Positions 22,319 through 32,785 are shown, counted from the first letter of the stretch. The stretch is DNA of 64,000 bases from Bacillus sp. FJAT-18017 (GCF_001278805.1 NZ_CP012602.1:165001-229000), one strand, 5' to 3'. The notes: generated by a model not told the origin, from the letters alone. Numbers and translations are program-made.

Positions 22319-23212
22319 GTGGATACATTTAACAGGGTTTTAGATAAAATTAGGTCAGGACTATTAAATGAGGATACATGGGCAACATTCGGCGAAGGGG
22401 CAATCAGAATAATTCTTATCTTAATTGTCTCCGGAATCCTAATTAAGATAGTGAGGTCTGCCATTCATAAGTCATTTGAAATTAGAATGAAAATGCCACT
22501 CAGAGTCTCAGAACGGAGAGAGTCCACGCTTGTTAAGCTTCTTGATAATGTAGTAACCTATGCCATCTACTTTATAGCTTTAATGATGATCCTTTCTGCT
22601 TTAACCATTGATGTAAAAGCACTTCTTGCAGGTGCCGGGATTGTGGGGCTTGCAGTAGGATTTGGGGCGCAAAATCTCGTCAAAGATGTAATCACTGGTT
22701 TTTTCATTATATTGGAGGATCAATTTTCCGTGGGTGATCACATTCGTGTAGATATGTTTGAGGGGACAGTAGAATCCATCGGGCTCAGAACGACTAAGAT
22801 TAAAAGCTGGACAGGAGAACTGCATATTCTCCCAAATGGAAGCATTAATCAAGTAACAAACTTCTCTTTGAACAATAGCTCGGCAGTTGTAGATGTCGGG
22901 ATTGCATACGAGGAAGATATTGATAAAGCAGAAGCAGTCATTAAAGAACTGCTTGAGAAGATGCCAGAGCAATATGAAGACTTGGTAAAGGCGCCAGAAC
23001 TTCAAGGCATCCAGAACTTTGGACCTTCTGAGGTTACATTAAGAATTGTGTTTGAAACGAAACCAATGAAACATTTTTCTATCGCAAGGATTATAAGGAA
23101 AGAAGTAAAAACAGCACTTGATCAACATGGAATTGAAATACCGTTTCCACGGCTCGTTATGTATTCTCGAAATGAGCAGGAGAGCCCAACCGGAGAAAGG
23201 GGTAAAGCCTGA
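22319..23212 (+). CDS. small-conductance mechanosensitive channel (MscS family)
   Basis: A 297-aa channel that would release solutes during hypo-osmotic shock. Three TM helices are visible (RIILILIVSGILIKIV; AIYFIALMMILSALTI; LLAGAGIVGLAVGFGAQNLV, the Gly/Ala-rich pore helix), then the beta domain (FSVGDHIRVDMFEGTVESIG) and a mixed C-terminal domain. GTG start with GGTGG upstream. It overlaps yyzM by 1 bp and is probably co-transcribed with it. Confidence 0.9.
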   Translation: MDTFNRVLDKIRSGLLNEDTWATFGEGAIRIILILIVSGILIKIVRSAIHKSFEIRMKMPLRVSERRESTLVKLLDNVVTYAIYFIALMMILSALTIDVKALLAGAGIVGLAVGFGAQNLVKDVITGFFIILEDQFSVGDHIRVDMFEGTVESIGLRTTKIKSWTGELHILPNGSINQVTNFSLNNSSAVVDVGIAYEEDIDKAEAVIKELLEKMPEQYEDLVKAPELQGIQNFGPSEVTLRIVFETKPMKHFSIARIIRKEVKTALDQHGIEIPFPRLVMYSRNEQESPTGERGKA

Positions 23213-23409
23213 TGGAAGTAAAGGAATTCGGTTTGAATGATATTGTTGAGATGAAAAAACCCCATCCTTGTGGAGCTAATCGCTGGAAAATTATCCGTCT
23301 GGGCATGGATATTAGGATAAAATGTGAAGGCTGCGGCCACAGTGTTCTTATTCCTAGAAGGGAGTTTTCCCGAAAAATGAAAAAGGTGTTGGTGAAGCAT
23401 GAGGAATAA
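23212..23409 (+). CDS. yyzM: DUF951 family protein YyzM
   Basis: A 65-aa protein with MKKPHPCGANRWKIIRLGMD and IKCEGCGHSVLIPRREF. The CxxC plus upstream CG motif defines DUF951, a small conserved Bacilli protein of unknown function found before ychF. ATG overlaps the TGA of the MscS gene. A terminator stem begins inside its last codons. Confidence 0.88.
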   Translation: MEVKEFGLNDIVEMKKPHPCGANRWKIIRLGMDIRIKCEGCGHSVLIPRREFSRKMKKVLVKHEE

Positions 23410-23427
23410 TCCATGCTTCTTTTTTTT
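23394..23427 (+). terminator. terminator after yyzM
   Basis: GAAGCATG / CATGCTTC with a 10-nt loop followed by eight T. The left arm overlaps the end of the coding region. Confidence 0.85.
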
Positions 23428-23485
23428 ATAAAAATATATTAATCTTAAAGGTATATATATTATAAGCTTTTTGGGGGTGAAGAGT

Positions 23486-25492
23486 TTGCTAACAGTCCAT
23501 AAGTCAGCGTGCCCGTTGAATTGCTGGGATAGCTGTGGTTTCCAGGTGAAGATCGAAAATGGTAAGGTCGTTCAGATTGATGGGGATCCTGATCATCCGA
23601 TCACCAAAGGGAAAATATGCGGAAGAGGAAGGACCCTTACGAAACGTATCAATGCGGAAGACCGACTTTTATATCCCTTAAAAAAGGTAAATGGGCAATT
23701 TACCCGAATTTCATGGGAAGCAGCACTAAATGAAATTGCAGCGAAAATGAAGGAAATTAAAGGCATGTATGGGCCATCGGCAGTCCTTCATACCCATGAC
23801 TATGCAAATAATGGAATCATGAAAAATTTAGATCAACGTTTTTTTAATGCTTATGGCGGTGCTACCGAGCTTGTTGGCTCCCTTTGCTGGGGTGCTGGGA
23901 TTGAAGCGCAAAAGTGGGACTTTGGAGACGCTCTTAGCCATGAGCCGGGAGATTTATTACACAGTAAGCATATTGTTGTATGGGGCAGGAATGCCGCGCG
24001 TACAAACCTTCATTTTTATCAAGACCTTCTTGAAGCTAAGAAAAAGGGCAGTAAAATTTATGTGATTGACCCTGTGTATAATGCAACTGCCAAAATGGCA
24101 AATGAATATATATCGGTAAAACCGGGCATGGATGGACTTCTTGCAGCAGGCATTTTAAAGGAAATGCTTCGGCTTGGCCTTGAAGACAGAAACTTTATAA
24201 ATGAACACACTGCAGGATTTTTGGATATTGAAGAAATACTTTCGGGCATAACTCTTGAGAAAATTAGTGAAATGGTGGAAGTTCCAGTAGAAAGAATAAC
24301 CTGGCTGGCTACTATTTATGCTGATAAACCTGTTTCTACCTATATGGGATTAGGGATGCAAAGATATAAGAATGGCGGGAATACCATACGCTGGATTGAT
24401 GCATTAGTTGCGGCTAGCGGCAATATAGGTATACGGGGCGGAGGGGCTAACTACGCAAATTTACAGGTAGGCCAAAGTTTTCAGGCTGGCCGACTGTCTT
24501 TAGCGGAACGGAAAGAAGAATCCCGTCAGTTTCCAATTATGAAACAGGCAGAATTTATTCTCAAAGCACAAAATCCTCCGATAAAAATGATTATTAATAC
24601 ATGCGGCAACCCGGTTATTCAGGTTCCTGATTCAACTACTGTAGAGAAGGCATTTTCCCAAGTGGAAACTGTTGTAGTAATAGAGCATTTTATGACTGAA
24701 ACAGCTTTGCTTGCTGACTATGTTTTACCTGCTGCTTCAGTTTTTGAAGAAGAGGATTCTTATTATGCTTCGATGTACCATCATTATGTAAACTATGCGC
24801 CAAAGCTCATCGATCCTCCTGGAGAAGCGAAATCAGATAGTTGGATTTGGACTGAATTAGCCAAACGGCTCGGTTTTGGATCCGATTTTACCTATACAAC
24901 AGAACAATGGTTAGAGATGTATTTAGAACCGGTAAATAAAAACGGGCTTACCCTCACGGCTCTCAGGGAAAAGAATTTCTTTGAACTGCCTGTCGAAAAA
25001 GTGCCATGGATGGATCGGAACTTTAAAACACCATCCGGAAAATATGAGTTTACCTCTACAGTGGCTGATAATAAAGGTCTGAGCGGAAGGCTTGAGCTCT
25101 CCTATCCAGTGGAGTCGAAGTGGAATAATGAAGAATTGGCAATGAAATTTCCTTATTCATTATTGACCATTCATCCTTTACGGTCCAATCATTCTCAGCA
25201 TTATCATATTTTAGAACCTGCACCTAAACTGGTTATTGAAGTTGCGGCTAATATTGCTGAAAAGCATGGATTGATACAAGGATGCAGAGCCCGTGTTTGG
25301 AATAACCGAGGAGAAGTTCACGGGATTGTTTCAATTATGCCGAAGGCCCATATGAATACAATTGTTATTGATGAAGGAATATGGAAGAAATTTGGCGGTT
25401 CAGTCAATAAGCTAACATCGAGTAGTGCTTCAGATAATGGTCAGGGCAGTACTCTCTACGATTGTCTTGTTGCTATTGAAAAAATTGATTGA
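23486..25492 (+). CDS. yyaE: molybdopterin oxidoreductase YyaE (formate dehydrogenase-like)
   Basis: A ~668-aa DMSO-reductase-family protein. N-terminal 4Fe-4S ligands are CPLNCWDSC and GKICGRG; LCWGAGIEAQKWDFGD and a C-terminal molydopterin-dinucleotide-binding domain follow. No Tat signal is seen, so it should be cytoplasmic. The substrate is unknown. GGGGGTGA (23473-23480) points to TTG 23486; the frame is open from TTG 23471. It occupies the same place as B. subtilis yyaE, between yyaC and ychF. Confidence 0.88.
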   Translation: MLTVHKSACPLNCWDSCGFQVKIENGKVVQIDGDPDHPITKGKICGRGRTLTKRINAEDRLLYPLKKVNGQFTRISWEAALNEIAAKMKEIKGMYGPSAVLHTHDYANNGIMKNLDQRFFNAYGGATELVGSLCWGAGIEAQKWDFGDALSHEPGDLLHSKHIVVWGRNAARTNLHFYQDLLEAKKKGSKIYVIDPVYNATAKMANEYISVKPGMDGLLAAGILKEMLRLGLEDRNFINEHTAGFLDIEEILSGITLEKISEMVEVPVERITWLATIYADKPVSTYMGLGMQRYKNGGNTIRWIDALVAASGNIGIRGGGANYANLQVGQSFQAGRLSLAERKEESRQFPIMKQAEFILKAQNPPIKMIINTCGNPVIQVPDSTTVEKAFSQVETVVVIEHFMTETALLADYVLPAASVFEEEDSYYASMYHHYVNYAPKLIDPPGEAKSDSWIWTELAKRLGFGSDFTYTTEQWLEMYLEPVNKNGLTLTALREKNFFELPVEKVPWMDRNFKTPSGKYEFTSTVADNKGLSGRLELSYPVESKWNNEELAMKFPYSLLTIHPLRSNHSQHYHILEPAPKLVIEVAANIAEKHGLIQGCRARVWNNRGEVHGIVSIMPKAHMNTIVIDEGIWKKFGGSVNKLTSSSASDNGQGSTLYDCLVAIEKID

Positions 25493-25706
25493 GTGGAAAG
25501 GTCGCTCTTTATATTACTTGCTTTTATTTTTAATCCTGTCAGTGCTATTCAAAAAGGGTCTAAAGGGAGATGCTAGCTAACTGGCATGTTTTCTTTAGGC
25601 CTTTCTTGTCTTTTCTGGGGGATATGCCTATAATTGTGAGAGGCTTTCAACTTTAAGAATAATGATTATGTGAAAATAGATGAAGTTTAGAAGAGGAGTG
25701 GCGGAA

Positions 25707-26807
25707 ATGGCTTTAACAGCTGGAATTGTAGGACTGCCGAATGTAGGAAAATCAACACTTTTTAATGCTATTACACAAGCCGGAGCAGAAATGGCAAATT
25801 ATCCTTTTTGTACAATTGATCCCAATGTAGGAATAGTAGAAGTACCGGACGACCGTTTGAATAAGCTGACGGAACTGGTACAGCCAAAAAAGACAGTACC
25901 AACAACATTTGAATTTACAGATATCGCAGGAATTGTTAAAGGTGCTAGCAAAGGGGAAGGGCTCGGAAATAAATTCCTTTCCCATATCCGCGAAGTTGAT
26001 GCCATTTGCCAGGTGGTAAGATGTTTCGCTGATGAAAATATTACTCATGTTTCTGGAAAAGTTGATCCTATTTCTGATATTGAAACTATCAACTTGGAAC
26101 TTATTCTGGCTGATATGGAATCGGTTGAAAAGCGAATTTCCAGAGTTGAGAAATTAGCGAAGCAGAAGGATAAGGAAGCTGCAGCAGAGTTCGAAGTATT
26201 GTCAATGCTCCGTGATGCCTTTGAAAATGGCAAGCCAGCAAGGTCGGTAGAATTTACAGACGATCAACTGAAAATCGCCAAATTGCTTCACTTATTAACG
26301 ATTAAACCAGTCCTATATGTAGCCAATGTTGGTGAGGATGATGTTGCAAATTCTGATTCCAATGAATATGTACAAAAAGTACGCGAATATGCGTCAGAAG
26401 AAAATGCAGAAGTAATCGTTATTTGTGCCAAAATTGAGTCTGAAATTGCCGAGCTCGAGGGTGAAGAAAAGGAAATGTTCCTCTCTGAACTGGGTATTGA
26501 AGAGTCCGGACTTGATCAGTTAATCCGCAAGGCCTATAATTTACTTGGTCTGGCTACTTACTTTACTGCAGGAGTGCAGGAAGTCCGTGCTTGGACATTT
26601 AGAAAGGGCATGAAAGCACCACAGTGTGCCGGAATTATCCATTCCGACTTCGAGAGAGGTTTCATTCGTGCTGAAACAGTTCACTATGATGACCTTGTTT
26701 CCTACGGATCTATGAATTCAGCCAAAGAGGCAGGGAAAGTCCGCCTTGAAGGTAAAGATTATGAAGTAAAAGACGGAGATGTCATGCATTTCCGATTTAA
26801 CGTGTAA
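25707..26807 (+). CDS. ychF: ribosome-binding ATPase YchF
   Basis: A 366-aa Obg-family P-loop protein that binds ATP: AGIVGLPNVGKSTLFNAITQ, then TDIAGIVKGASKGEGLGN, and a C-terminal TGS domain (FTAGVQEVRAWTFRKGMKAP). MALTAG at 25707 has GGAGTGG upstream and is the family start; the extra nine codons from 25680 are not. Alone between yyaE and its terminator. Confidence 0.96.
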   Translation: MALTAGIVGLPNVGKSTLFNAITQAGAEMANYPFCTIDPNVGIVEVPDDRLNKLTELVQPKKTVPTTFEFTDIAGIVKGASKGEGLGNKFLSHIREVDAICQVVRCFADENITHVSGKVDPISDIETINLELILADMESVEKRISRVEKLAKQKDKEAAAEFEVLSMLRDAFENGKPARSVEFTDDQLKIAKLLHLLTIKPVLYVANVGEDDVANSDSNEYVQKVREYASEENAEVIVICAKIESEIAELEGEEKEMFLSELGIEESGLDQLIRKAYNLLGLATYFTAGVQEVRAWTFRKGMKAPQCAGIIHSDFERGFIRAETVHYDDLVSYGSMNSAKEAGKVRLEGKDYEVKDGDVMHFRFNV

Positions 26808-26831
26808 AACCCGCTCTATGCGGGTTTTTTT
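26806..26831 (+). terminator. terminator after ychF
   Basis: AACCCGC / GCGGGTT with 5-nt loop and seven T, overlapping the end of the stop codon. Confidence 0.9.
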
Positions 26832-26865
26832 ATTGACAATATAAATGTAATCCAACATAGAATTG

Positions 26866-26894
26866 TTGCGTTTTTTGAAAAACAATGTTATAAT
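26866..26894 (+). promoter_or_regulatory. promoter of rpsF-ssb-rpsR
   Basis: TTGCGT (26866-26871) and TATAAT (26889-26894) with a 17-bp spacer, giving a ~70-nt leader. Confidence 0.8.
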
Positions 26895-26917
26895 TTCTCA
26901 TTGTGAGTAATTGAAAA

Positions 26918-26965
26918 TAATTGCTCCTTGCCCATTCAGGGCCGTTTAGACCAAAAGGAGGTGAC
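26918..26965 (+). promoter_or_regulatory. candidate S6:S18 leader RNA
   Basis: The leader between promoter and rpsF has short pairings (TTGCCC ... GGGCC, then GGCCGTTTAGACC) directly before the SD. In Bacilli the S6:S18 complex represses this operon through such a leader. I infer it from position and the GCCGTTTAGACC core; no covariance test was possible. Confidence 0.45.
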
Positions 26966-26969
26966 TGTG

Positions 26970-27257
26970 ATGAGAAAGTACGAAGTTATGTACATCATCC
27001 GCCCAAACATTGAAGATGAGGCCAAGAAAGCTCTTGTTGAGCGTTTTAACACAATTCTGGCTGACAATGGTGCGGAAGTGGCTGAAGCTAAGGACTGGGG
27101 TAAGCGCCGTCTTGCTTACGAAATCAATGATTTCCGCGACGGATACTACCAAATCCTAAAGGTGAATGCTGAGCCAGCAGCGGTGGAAGAGTTTTCCCGT
27201 CTTGCAAAGATCAGCGAAGATATCATTCGCCATATTGTAATTAAAGAAGAAGTATAA
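26970..27257 (+). CDS. rpsF: 30S ribosomal protein S6
   Basis: A 95-aa S6: [40 protein letters not shown] and [15 protein letters not shown] 26970 has a full AAAGGAGGTGA SD at 26954-26964; the upstream in-frame start at 26928 is not used. First gene of the conserved rpsF-ssb-rpsR operon; S6 and S18 bind 16S rRNA as a pair. Confidence 0.98.
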   Translation: MRKYEVMYIIRPNIEDEAKKALVERFNTILADNGAEVAEAKDWGKRRLAYEINDFRDGYYQILKVNAEPAAVEEFSRLAKISEDIIRHIVIKEEV

Positions 27258-27285
27258 TCCTTTTTGATAAATGGATAGGGTGAAA

Positions 27286-27301
27286 TGTTTCACGTGAAAC
27301 A
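27286..27301. promoter_or_regulatory. parS site between rpsF and ssb
   Basis: A perfect 16-bp TGTTTCACGTGAAACA in the 71-bp rpsF-ssb gap; flanking A and T extend the palindrome to 18 bp. Spo0J/ParB loading site. Confidence 0.96.
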
Positions 27302-27328
27302 TCAGCCCGAAAAGGGGAGTGGATTCTG

Positions 27329-27844
27329 ATGATGAATCGTGTAGTCCTAGTTGGCCGCCTGACCAAAGACCCAGAATTGCGTTACACACCTAGTGGAGTT
27401 CCTGTTGCTACATTTACTCTTGCTGTTAACCGGGCTTTTTCCAACCAGCAAGGTGAAAGAGAAGCTGACTTCATAAATTGTGTTGTTTGGAGAAAGCCCG
27501 CTGAAAATGTCGCCAATTATCTTAAAAAGGGCAGCATGGCCGGTGTGGATGGAAGAATTCAAACACGCAATTATGAGGGACAAGATGGGAAAAGAGTATA
27601 TGTAACAGAGGTAGTCGCTGAAAGTGTACAATTCCTCGAGCCTAGAAATTCCTCAGGTAGAAACGACAATAATGATTTCTCTGGGAATGCTCCAAGAGAA
27701 CAGGGGAATCCGTTTGGAAACGGAAACGGTAATCAGAATCAGCGTTCGGCTGCTCCGAGACAGCAAGGTTATACACGTGTAGATGACGATCCGTTCGCTG
27801 GCAGCGGACAGATTGATATCTCCGATGATGACCTTCCATTCTAG
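27329..27844 (+). CDS. ssb: single-stranded DNA-binding protein SsbA
   Basis: A 171-aa SSB: OB fold ([54 protein letters not shown]), a Gly/Asn/Gln-rich linker and the acidic tip DISDDDLPF that docks repair and replication partners. SD GGGGAG. The start is one of two consecutive ATGs (27329 or 27332). Confidence 0.97.
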   Translation: MMNRVVLVGRLTKDPELRYTPSGVPVATFTLAVNRAFSNQQGEREADFINCVVWRKPAENVANYLKKGSMAGVDGRIQTRNYEGQDGKRVYVTEVVAESVQFLEPRNSSGRNDNNDFSGNAPREQGNPFGNGNGNQNQRSAAPRQQGYTRVDDDPFAGSGQIDISDDDLPF

Positions 27845-27864
27845 AACTTAAATCGTTTTAATAG

Positions 27865-28134
<270 letters not shown>

Positions 28135-28148
28135 TATATAAGACTAAG

Positions 28149-28178
28149 AGCAGCAGGGGATACCTTGCTGCTTTTTTT
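28149..28178 (+). terminator. terminator after rpsR
   Basis: AGCAGCA / TGCTGCT with a T-run, ending the rpsF-ssb-rpsR operon. Confidence 0.9.
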
Positions 28179-28275
28179 AACTGTTTGGACGCTGTGTTAT
28201 AACTTAATATCTTGCTGTGTGCGAGTAAAGCACACGGAAAAATTGGAACATAGTTGGAAAGAGATACATATTGGA

Positions 28276-28410
28276 TTAAAAATAATTAAGGCTTGGATTT
28301 CTCTTGTCCTTTTTTCCACGCAAGATGTCCCTATCATATTCTGTTGCAGAGAAATCAAGTGAAGTTCCAATATCCTCTTTGCAATCCTCACAAGGACAAA
28401 AGGAAGGCTC
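28276..28410 (-). pseudogene. start-less coding-like fragment with CxCxxC motif
   Basis: On the minus strand 44 codons between two stops read EPSFCPCEDCKEDIGTSLDF and then SATEYDRDILRGKKDKRNPS. No start codon is available and a TAG precedes it, so if real it is the C-terminal remnant of a gene. The three Cys could be part of a zinc site. Another weak frame (28459-28644, minus, 61 codons from GTG with no usable SD) lies just upstream. I do not recognise either. The whole 650-bp rpsR-gdpP gap (28179-28786) otherwise holds only a GTTCTT/AAGAAC inverted repeat (~28655-28670). Confidence 0.35.
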
Positions 28411-28786
28411 CTATTAATTAATCACAGGAAAAGGTACTCTACGCTTGTCTCGAGGCCGTTATTGTCTCTGGTTAGACGAGTCCATGGACCCAAGATATGG
28501 TTTGAGCACCGATTCCTGCATGGTAATGAAGAAATCCACGATTGAATGTTCCCGCCTTCTGTTTAAATCAGTTGTGATATTCCCTACTGCAACATACATA
28601 CTATAAAAACCACTCTCTTTAATGATGTTGTTTAAAACACTCACCTAACAAGCTTGTTCTTTACTAAGAACGATGTTTAAGATACTATAGTGAGATGCGT
28701 TTGACTTTCACAGATGGGGATATTGGGTATAATTAGTTTATGCTGTATAATTATCTAGATGAAACTATTGTCAAGGAGCTGAAAGA

Positions 28787-30760
28787 ATGCCGTCTTTCTT
28801 GGAAAAGCGCTCAATACGCTATCCCTTTTATGGATTACTTTGCTTAACAGCGGTGCTTCTTGGCATCCTTGCCCTGTATCTTCCGGTCATTAGTATTTTT
28901 GGTTTGCTGATCGCTGTGGGAACGCTTTATGGATTAATAAAAATAGATACTCGTCAGCGTCAGGAAATGGAGCAATATATTTCAACATTGTCGTACCGTG
29001 TTAAAAAAGTTGGCGAAGAAGCGTTAATGGAAATGCCTATTGGAATAATGCTTATCAATGATGATTTTTATATCCAATGGACTAACCCCTATCTTGCCTC
29101 CTGTTTTGATGAGGAAACGCTGGCTGGAAAATCGCTTTACGATGTAGCAGAATCATTAATTCCACTTATCAAGCAAGAAGTAGAAACAGAATTAATCACG
29201 CTGCATGACCGAAAGTTTCGAGTCATCCATAAATTAGATGAAAAGTTACTTTATTTTTTCGATGTAACTGAACAAACCGAAATTGAAAAAATGTACAAGG
29301 AAGAAAGAACAGTTATTGCAATTATCTTTCTTGATAATTACGATGAACTAACTCAAGGCCTTGAAGATCAAATGAAAAGCAGCATTAATAATCTGGTCAC
29401 ATCATTATTAAATAAGTGGGCGAATGACAATGAAATTTTCCTGAAGCGGATATCGTCAGAGCGCTTTATAGGGATTTTAAATGAACAAATTTTACAGCAA
29501 CTAGAAAAAGGGAAGTTTACAATCCTCGATGAAATTCGGGAAACGACTGCTCGCCAAAATGTTGCCTTGACACTCAGTATTGGAATAGGGGCTGGTGTTT
29601 CTTCACTTCCTGAGCTGGGAGTATTGGCACAATCCAGTCTTGACCTTGCTCTTGGGCGAGGTGGTGACCAGGTAGCCATTAAACAGCCTAATGGCAAAGT
29701 GAAGTTTTTCGGGGGAAGAACCAATCCAATTGAAAAACGTACAAGGGTTCGGGCAAGGGTCATTTCCCATGCTTTGAAAGAATTGATGGCTGAAAGTGAT
29801 AAAGTCATCGTCATGGGCCACAAATTTCCTGACATGGATTCAATGGGTTCGGCAATTGGAATTAGCAAGGTAGCTCAATTGAATCAGCGTGAAGGTTATA
29901 TTGTTATTGATTATGATCAGATTGATACTAGCATCCAACGGTTAATGGATGAAATAAAACAGGATCCAGATTTATATGAACGTTTCATAACACCTGAGCA
30001 AGCTATAGATATCGCGACAAATGATACACTTCTTGTAATAGTGGATACTCATAAACCGTCACTAGTCATTGATGAGAATATTCTTGAATCAATCAGTGAT
30101 GTTGTTGTAATTGACCACCATAGGCGTGGGGAAGATTTTATAAGTAATCCCTTGCTTGTATATATGGAACCTTATGCTTCTTCGACAGCGGAACTCATTA
30201 CCGAACTATTGGAATACCAGCCTAAACGGGGTAAATTCAATATGATTGAAGCGACCGCTCTGCTTGCCGGAATTATAGTCGATACCAAGAGTTTTACGCT
30301 TAGAACCGGAGCAAGGACCTTTGATGCAGCTTCCTACTTGCGTTCATTAGGCGCTGATACAGTACTTGTTCAAAAGTTTATGAAGGAAGATGTCGAAACG
30401 TATATTAAGAGAGCAAAGCTGATTGAATCGGTTTATTTTTATAAAATGGGTCTTGCTATTGCAAAAGGCAAGGAAGACGAAGTATATGATCAGGTTATGC
30501 TTGCCCAGGCTGCCGATACTTTATTGGCAATGGATGGAGTCTCCGCGTCATTTTCCTTATCCTACCGGGATGATGGGAAAATCGGTATCAGTGCACGTTC
30601 GTTAGGCGAGGTAAATGTCCAGGTAATTATGGAAAGTATGGGTGGAGGCGGCCACTTAACGAATGCGGCAACACAGATACCTGGCATTAGCATAACTGAG
30701 GCTGAGGAGAGGCTTCAGCAGGCGATAGATGATTATTTAGAAGGAGGAAAAAGGGAATGA
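28787..30760 (+). CDS. gdpP: cyclic-di-AMP phosphodiesterase GdpP (YybT)
   Basis: A 657-aa membrane enzyme that hydrolyses c-di-AMP. Two TM helices at ~12-50, a degenerate PAS domain, a modified GGDEF domain, and a C-terminal DHH/DHHA1 domain with [34 protein letters not shown] and the final [14 protein letters not shown]. Catalytic metal ligands look intact. SD AAGGAG. It overlaps rplI by 4 bp. yybS, which usually precedes it in Bacillus, is absent. Confidence 0.95.
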   Translation: MPSFLEKRSIRYPFYGLLCLTAVLLGILALYLPVISIFGLLIAVGTLYGLIKIDTRQRQEMEQYISTLSYRVKKVGEEALMEMPIGIMLINDDFYIQWTNPYLASCFDEETLAGKSLYDVAESLIPLIKQEVETELITLHDRKFRVIHKLDEKLLYFFDVTEQTEIEKMYKEERTVIAIIFLDNYDELTQGLEDQMKSSINNLVTSLLNKWANDNEIFLKRISSERFIGILNEQILQQLEKGKFTILDEIRETTARQNVALTLSIGIGAGVSSLPELGVLAQSSLDLALGRGGDQVAIKQPNGKVKFFGGRTNPIEKRTRVRARVISHALKELMAESDKVIVMGHKFPDMDSMGSAIGISKVAQLNQREGYIVIDYDQIDTSIQRLMDEIKQDPDLYERFITPEQAIDIATNDTLLVIVDTHKPSLVIDENILESISDVVVIDHHRRGEDFISNPLLVYMEPYASSTAELITELLEYQPKRGKFNMIEATALLAGIIVDTKSFTLRTGARTFDAASYLRSLGADTVLVQKFMKEDVETYIKRAKLIESVYFYKMGLAIAKGKEDEVYDQVMLAQAADTLLAMDGVSASFSLSYRDDGKIGISARSLGEVNVQVIMESMGGGGHLTNAATQIPGISITEAEERLQQAIDDYLEGGKRE

Positions 30761-31206
30761 AGGTTATTTTCTTAAAAGATGTAAAAGGGAAAGGGAAAAA
30801 AGGAGAAATAAAAAATGTTGCTGATGGCTATGCACATAATTTTCTGTTGAAACAGGGTTTGGCTGCTGAAGCTAATGCAGCAAACATGAGTACACTTGAA
30901 GCCCAGAAAAAGAAACAGGCTAACGCAGCTGCAACAGAGCTTGCGGAAGCGAAAAAGCTAAAGGAAACAATCGAGAAAATAACAGTTGAATTAACCGCTA
31001 AATCCGGAGAAGGCGGCCGTTTATTTGGTTCTATCACAACCAAGCAAATTGCTGAAGAGCTCCAGAAAAAGCATAATATCAAACTAGATAAACGGAAAAT
31101 GGAACTTGACGATGCTATCAGAACATTGGGCCACACGAAGGTTCCGGTTAAGCTCCACCAGGAAGTAATTGCTTCATTGGACGTACATGTAAAAGAAGGA
31201 AACTAA
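30757..31206 (+). CDS. rplI: 50S ribosomal protein L9
   Basis: A 149-aa L9: [36 protein letters not shown], a long charged central helix, and the C-terminal RNA-binding domain [23 protein letters not shown] overlaps the gdpP stop (ATGA), indicating coupling. Confidence 0.97.
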   Translation: MKVIFLKDVKGKGKKGEIKNVADGYAHNFLLKQGLAAEANAANMSTLEAQKKKQANAAATELAEAKKLKETIEKITVELTAKSGEGGRLFGSITTKQIAEELQKKHNIKLDKRKMELDDAIRTLGHTKVPVKLHQEVIASLDVHVKEGN

Positions 31207-31261
31207 AAATTTGAAGTAGATTTAAATGATAAACATGTTAAGATAATAGAGTAGAAAAGAA

Positions 31262-31292
31262 AATGTGATCGGCCCAGCTGGTCACATTTTTT
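31262..31292 (+). terminator. terminator after rplI
   Basis: AATGTGA / TCACATT stem with a 13-nt loop and TTTTTT tail. Confidence 0.75.
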
Positions 31293-31389
31293 CGCGATTT
31301 TTAAAAGGCTGATAGGAAAGTATAACTTTGAAGGACTCGCCAAGTGGCGGGTTTTCTAAGTTTTTCTTTATGACAGGGGGTTTAAATCG

Positions 31390-32754
31390 ATGAATGATGT
31401 ATTTGCGGACCGGATGCCGCCTCAAAATATAGAAGCTGAACAAGCGGTACTGGGCGCCATCTTTCTGGAACCTGCCTCTCTAACTCTTGCTACTGAAATT
31501 CTTATCCCTGAAGACTTCTACAGAGCATCGCACCAGAAGATATTTAATATGATGCTTAAATTGAATGACCAGGGAAAAGCAGTTGATTTAGTAACTGTAA
31601 CCGAGGAGCTTGCGGCAGCAAAACTGCTTGAGGATACAGGCGGGGTCAGCTATTTGAGCGAACTGGCAAGTTCTGTTCCGACAGCAGCCAATATAGAATA
31701 TTACGCTAAGATAGTTGAGGAAAAGTCATTGCTTCGCCGGTTGATCCGTACTGCAACAGAAATTGCCCAGAATGGATACACCCGCGAGGATGAAGTTGAT
31801 ACACTGCTTTCCGAGGCGGAAAAAAGCATAATGGAAGTTTCCCAGCGTAAGGGCGGAGGAGCTTTTCATCTTATAAAAGACGTACTTGTACGAACCTATG
31901 ATAATATAGAATCCATGCATAACAGGAAAGGTGATATTACTGGGATTGAAACTGGCTTCCGTGAGCTGGACCGAATGACGGCAGGTTTTCAGCGCAACGA
32001 TCTTATTATCGTAGGGGCCCGTCCATCAGTTGGTAAAACAGCCTTCGCCCTGAATATATCACAGAATGTTGCGACCAAGACTGGTGAAAATGTCGCTATT
32101 TTCAGCCTTGAGATGGGAGCGGAACAGCTTGTCATGAGGATGCTTTGTGCTGAAGGGAATATTGATGCGCAAAGGCTCAGGACTGGCTCGCTTACTGATG
32201 AAGACTGGGGCAAATTGACCATGGCAATGGGAAGCCTTTCAAGGGCAGGTATTTTTATTGATGATACCCCTGGTGTCCGGGTTGCGGATATAAGGGCCAA
32301 ATGCAGAAGGCTAAAACAGGAACATGGGCTTGGTATGATTTTGATTGACTATCTTCAATTGATTTTGGGAAGTGGCAGGAGCGGCGAAAACCGACAGCAG
32401 GAGGTTTCTGAAATTTCCCGTTCCCTTAAACAGCTTGCCCGTGAGCTCCAGGTTCCAGTTATCGCGCTATCTCAGTTGTCCCGTGGCGTGGAACAGCGCC
32501 AGGATAAACGTCCGATGATGTCAGATATTCGTGAATCGGGAAGTATCGAGCAGGATGCTGATATAGTAGCTTTCCTATACAGGGATGACTATTACGATAA
32601 GGAAACAGAAAATAAGAACATCATAGAAATTATAATAGCCAAGCAAAGGAATGGCCCCACAGGAACTGTTCAGCTGGCGTTTGTTAAAGAGTACAACAAG
32701 TTTGTTAACCTGGAAACTAGATACGGTGATTCGGGAGTACCTCCTGGAGCATAA
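31390..32754 (+). CDS. dnaC: replicative DNA helicase DnaC (DnaB family)
   Basis: Hexameric fork helicase, named DnaC in B. subtilis and DnaB elsewhere. The 454-aa protein has the N-terminal domain (RMPPQNIEAEQAVLGAIFLE), Walker A GARPSVGKTAFALN, FSLEMGAEQLVMRMLC, Walker B MILIDYLQLI and SDIRESGSIEQDADIVAFLY. Start ATG 31390 preceded by GGGGG. Own terminator follows. Confidence 0.97.
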   Translation: MNDVFADRMPPQNIEAEQAVLGAIFLEPASLTLATEILIPEDFYRASHQKIFNMMLKLNDQGKAVDLVTVTEELAAAKLLEDTGGVSYLSELASSVPTAANIEYYAKIVEEKSLLRRLIRTATEIAQNGYTREDEVDTLLSEAEKSIMEVSQRKGGGAFHLIKDVLVRTYDNIESMHNRKGDITGIETGFRELDRMTAGFQRNDLIIVGARPSVGKTAFALNISQNVATKTGENVAIFSLEMGAEQLVMRMLCAEGNIDAQRLRTGSLTDEDWGKLTMAMGSLSRAGIFIDDTPGVRVADIRAKCRRLKQEHGLGMILIDYLQLILGSGRSGENRQQEVSEISRSLKQLARELQVPVIALSQLSRGVEQRQDKRPMMSDIRESGSIEQDADIVAFLYRDDYYDKETENKNIIEIIIAKQRNGPTGTVQLAFVKEYNKFVNLETRYGDSGVPPGA

Positions 32755-32760
32755 AGAGAG

Positions 32761-32785
32761 CCCACCATGTACGGTGGGTTTTTTT
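32761..32785 (+). terminator. terminator after dnaC
   Basis: CCCACC / GGTGGG with a 6-nt loop, then seven T, 6 bp past the stop. Confidence 0.92.

Noticed and set aside
28459..28644. 61-codon frame on the minus strand in the rpsR-gdpP gap as a gene
   Set aside because: It starts with GTG directly abutting the only SD-like bases, has no promoter and no motif I recognise; mentioned only as possible debris.
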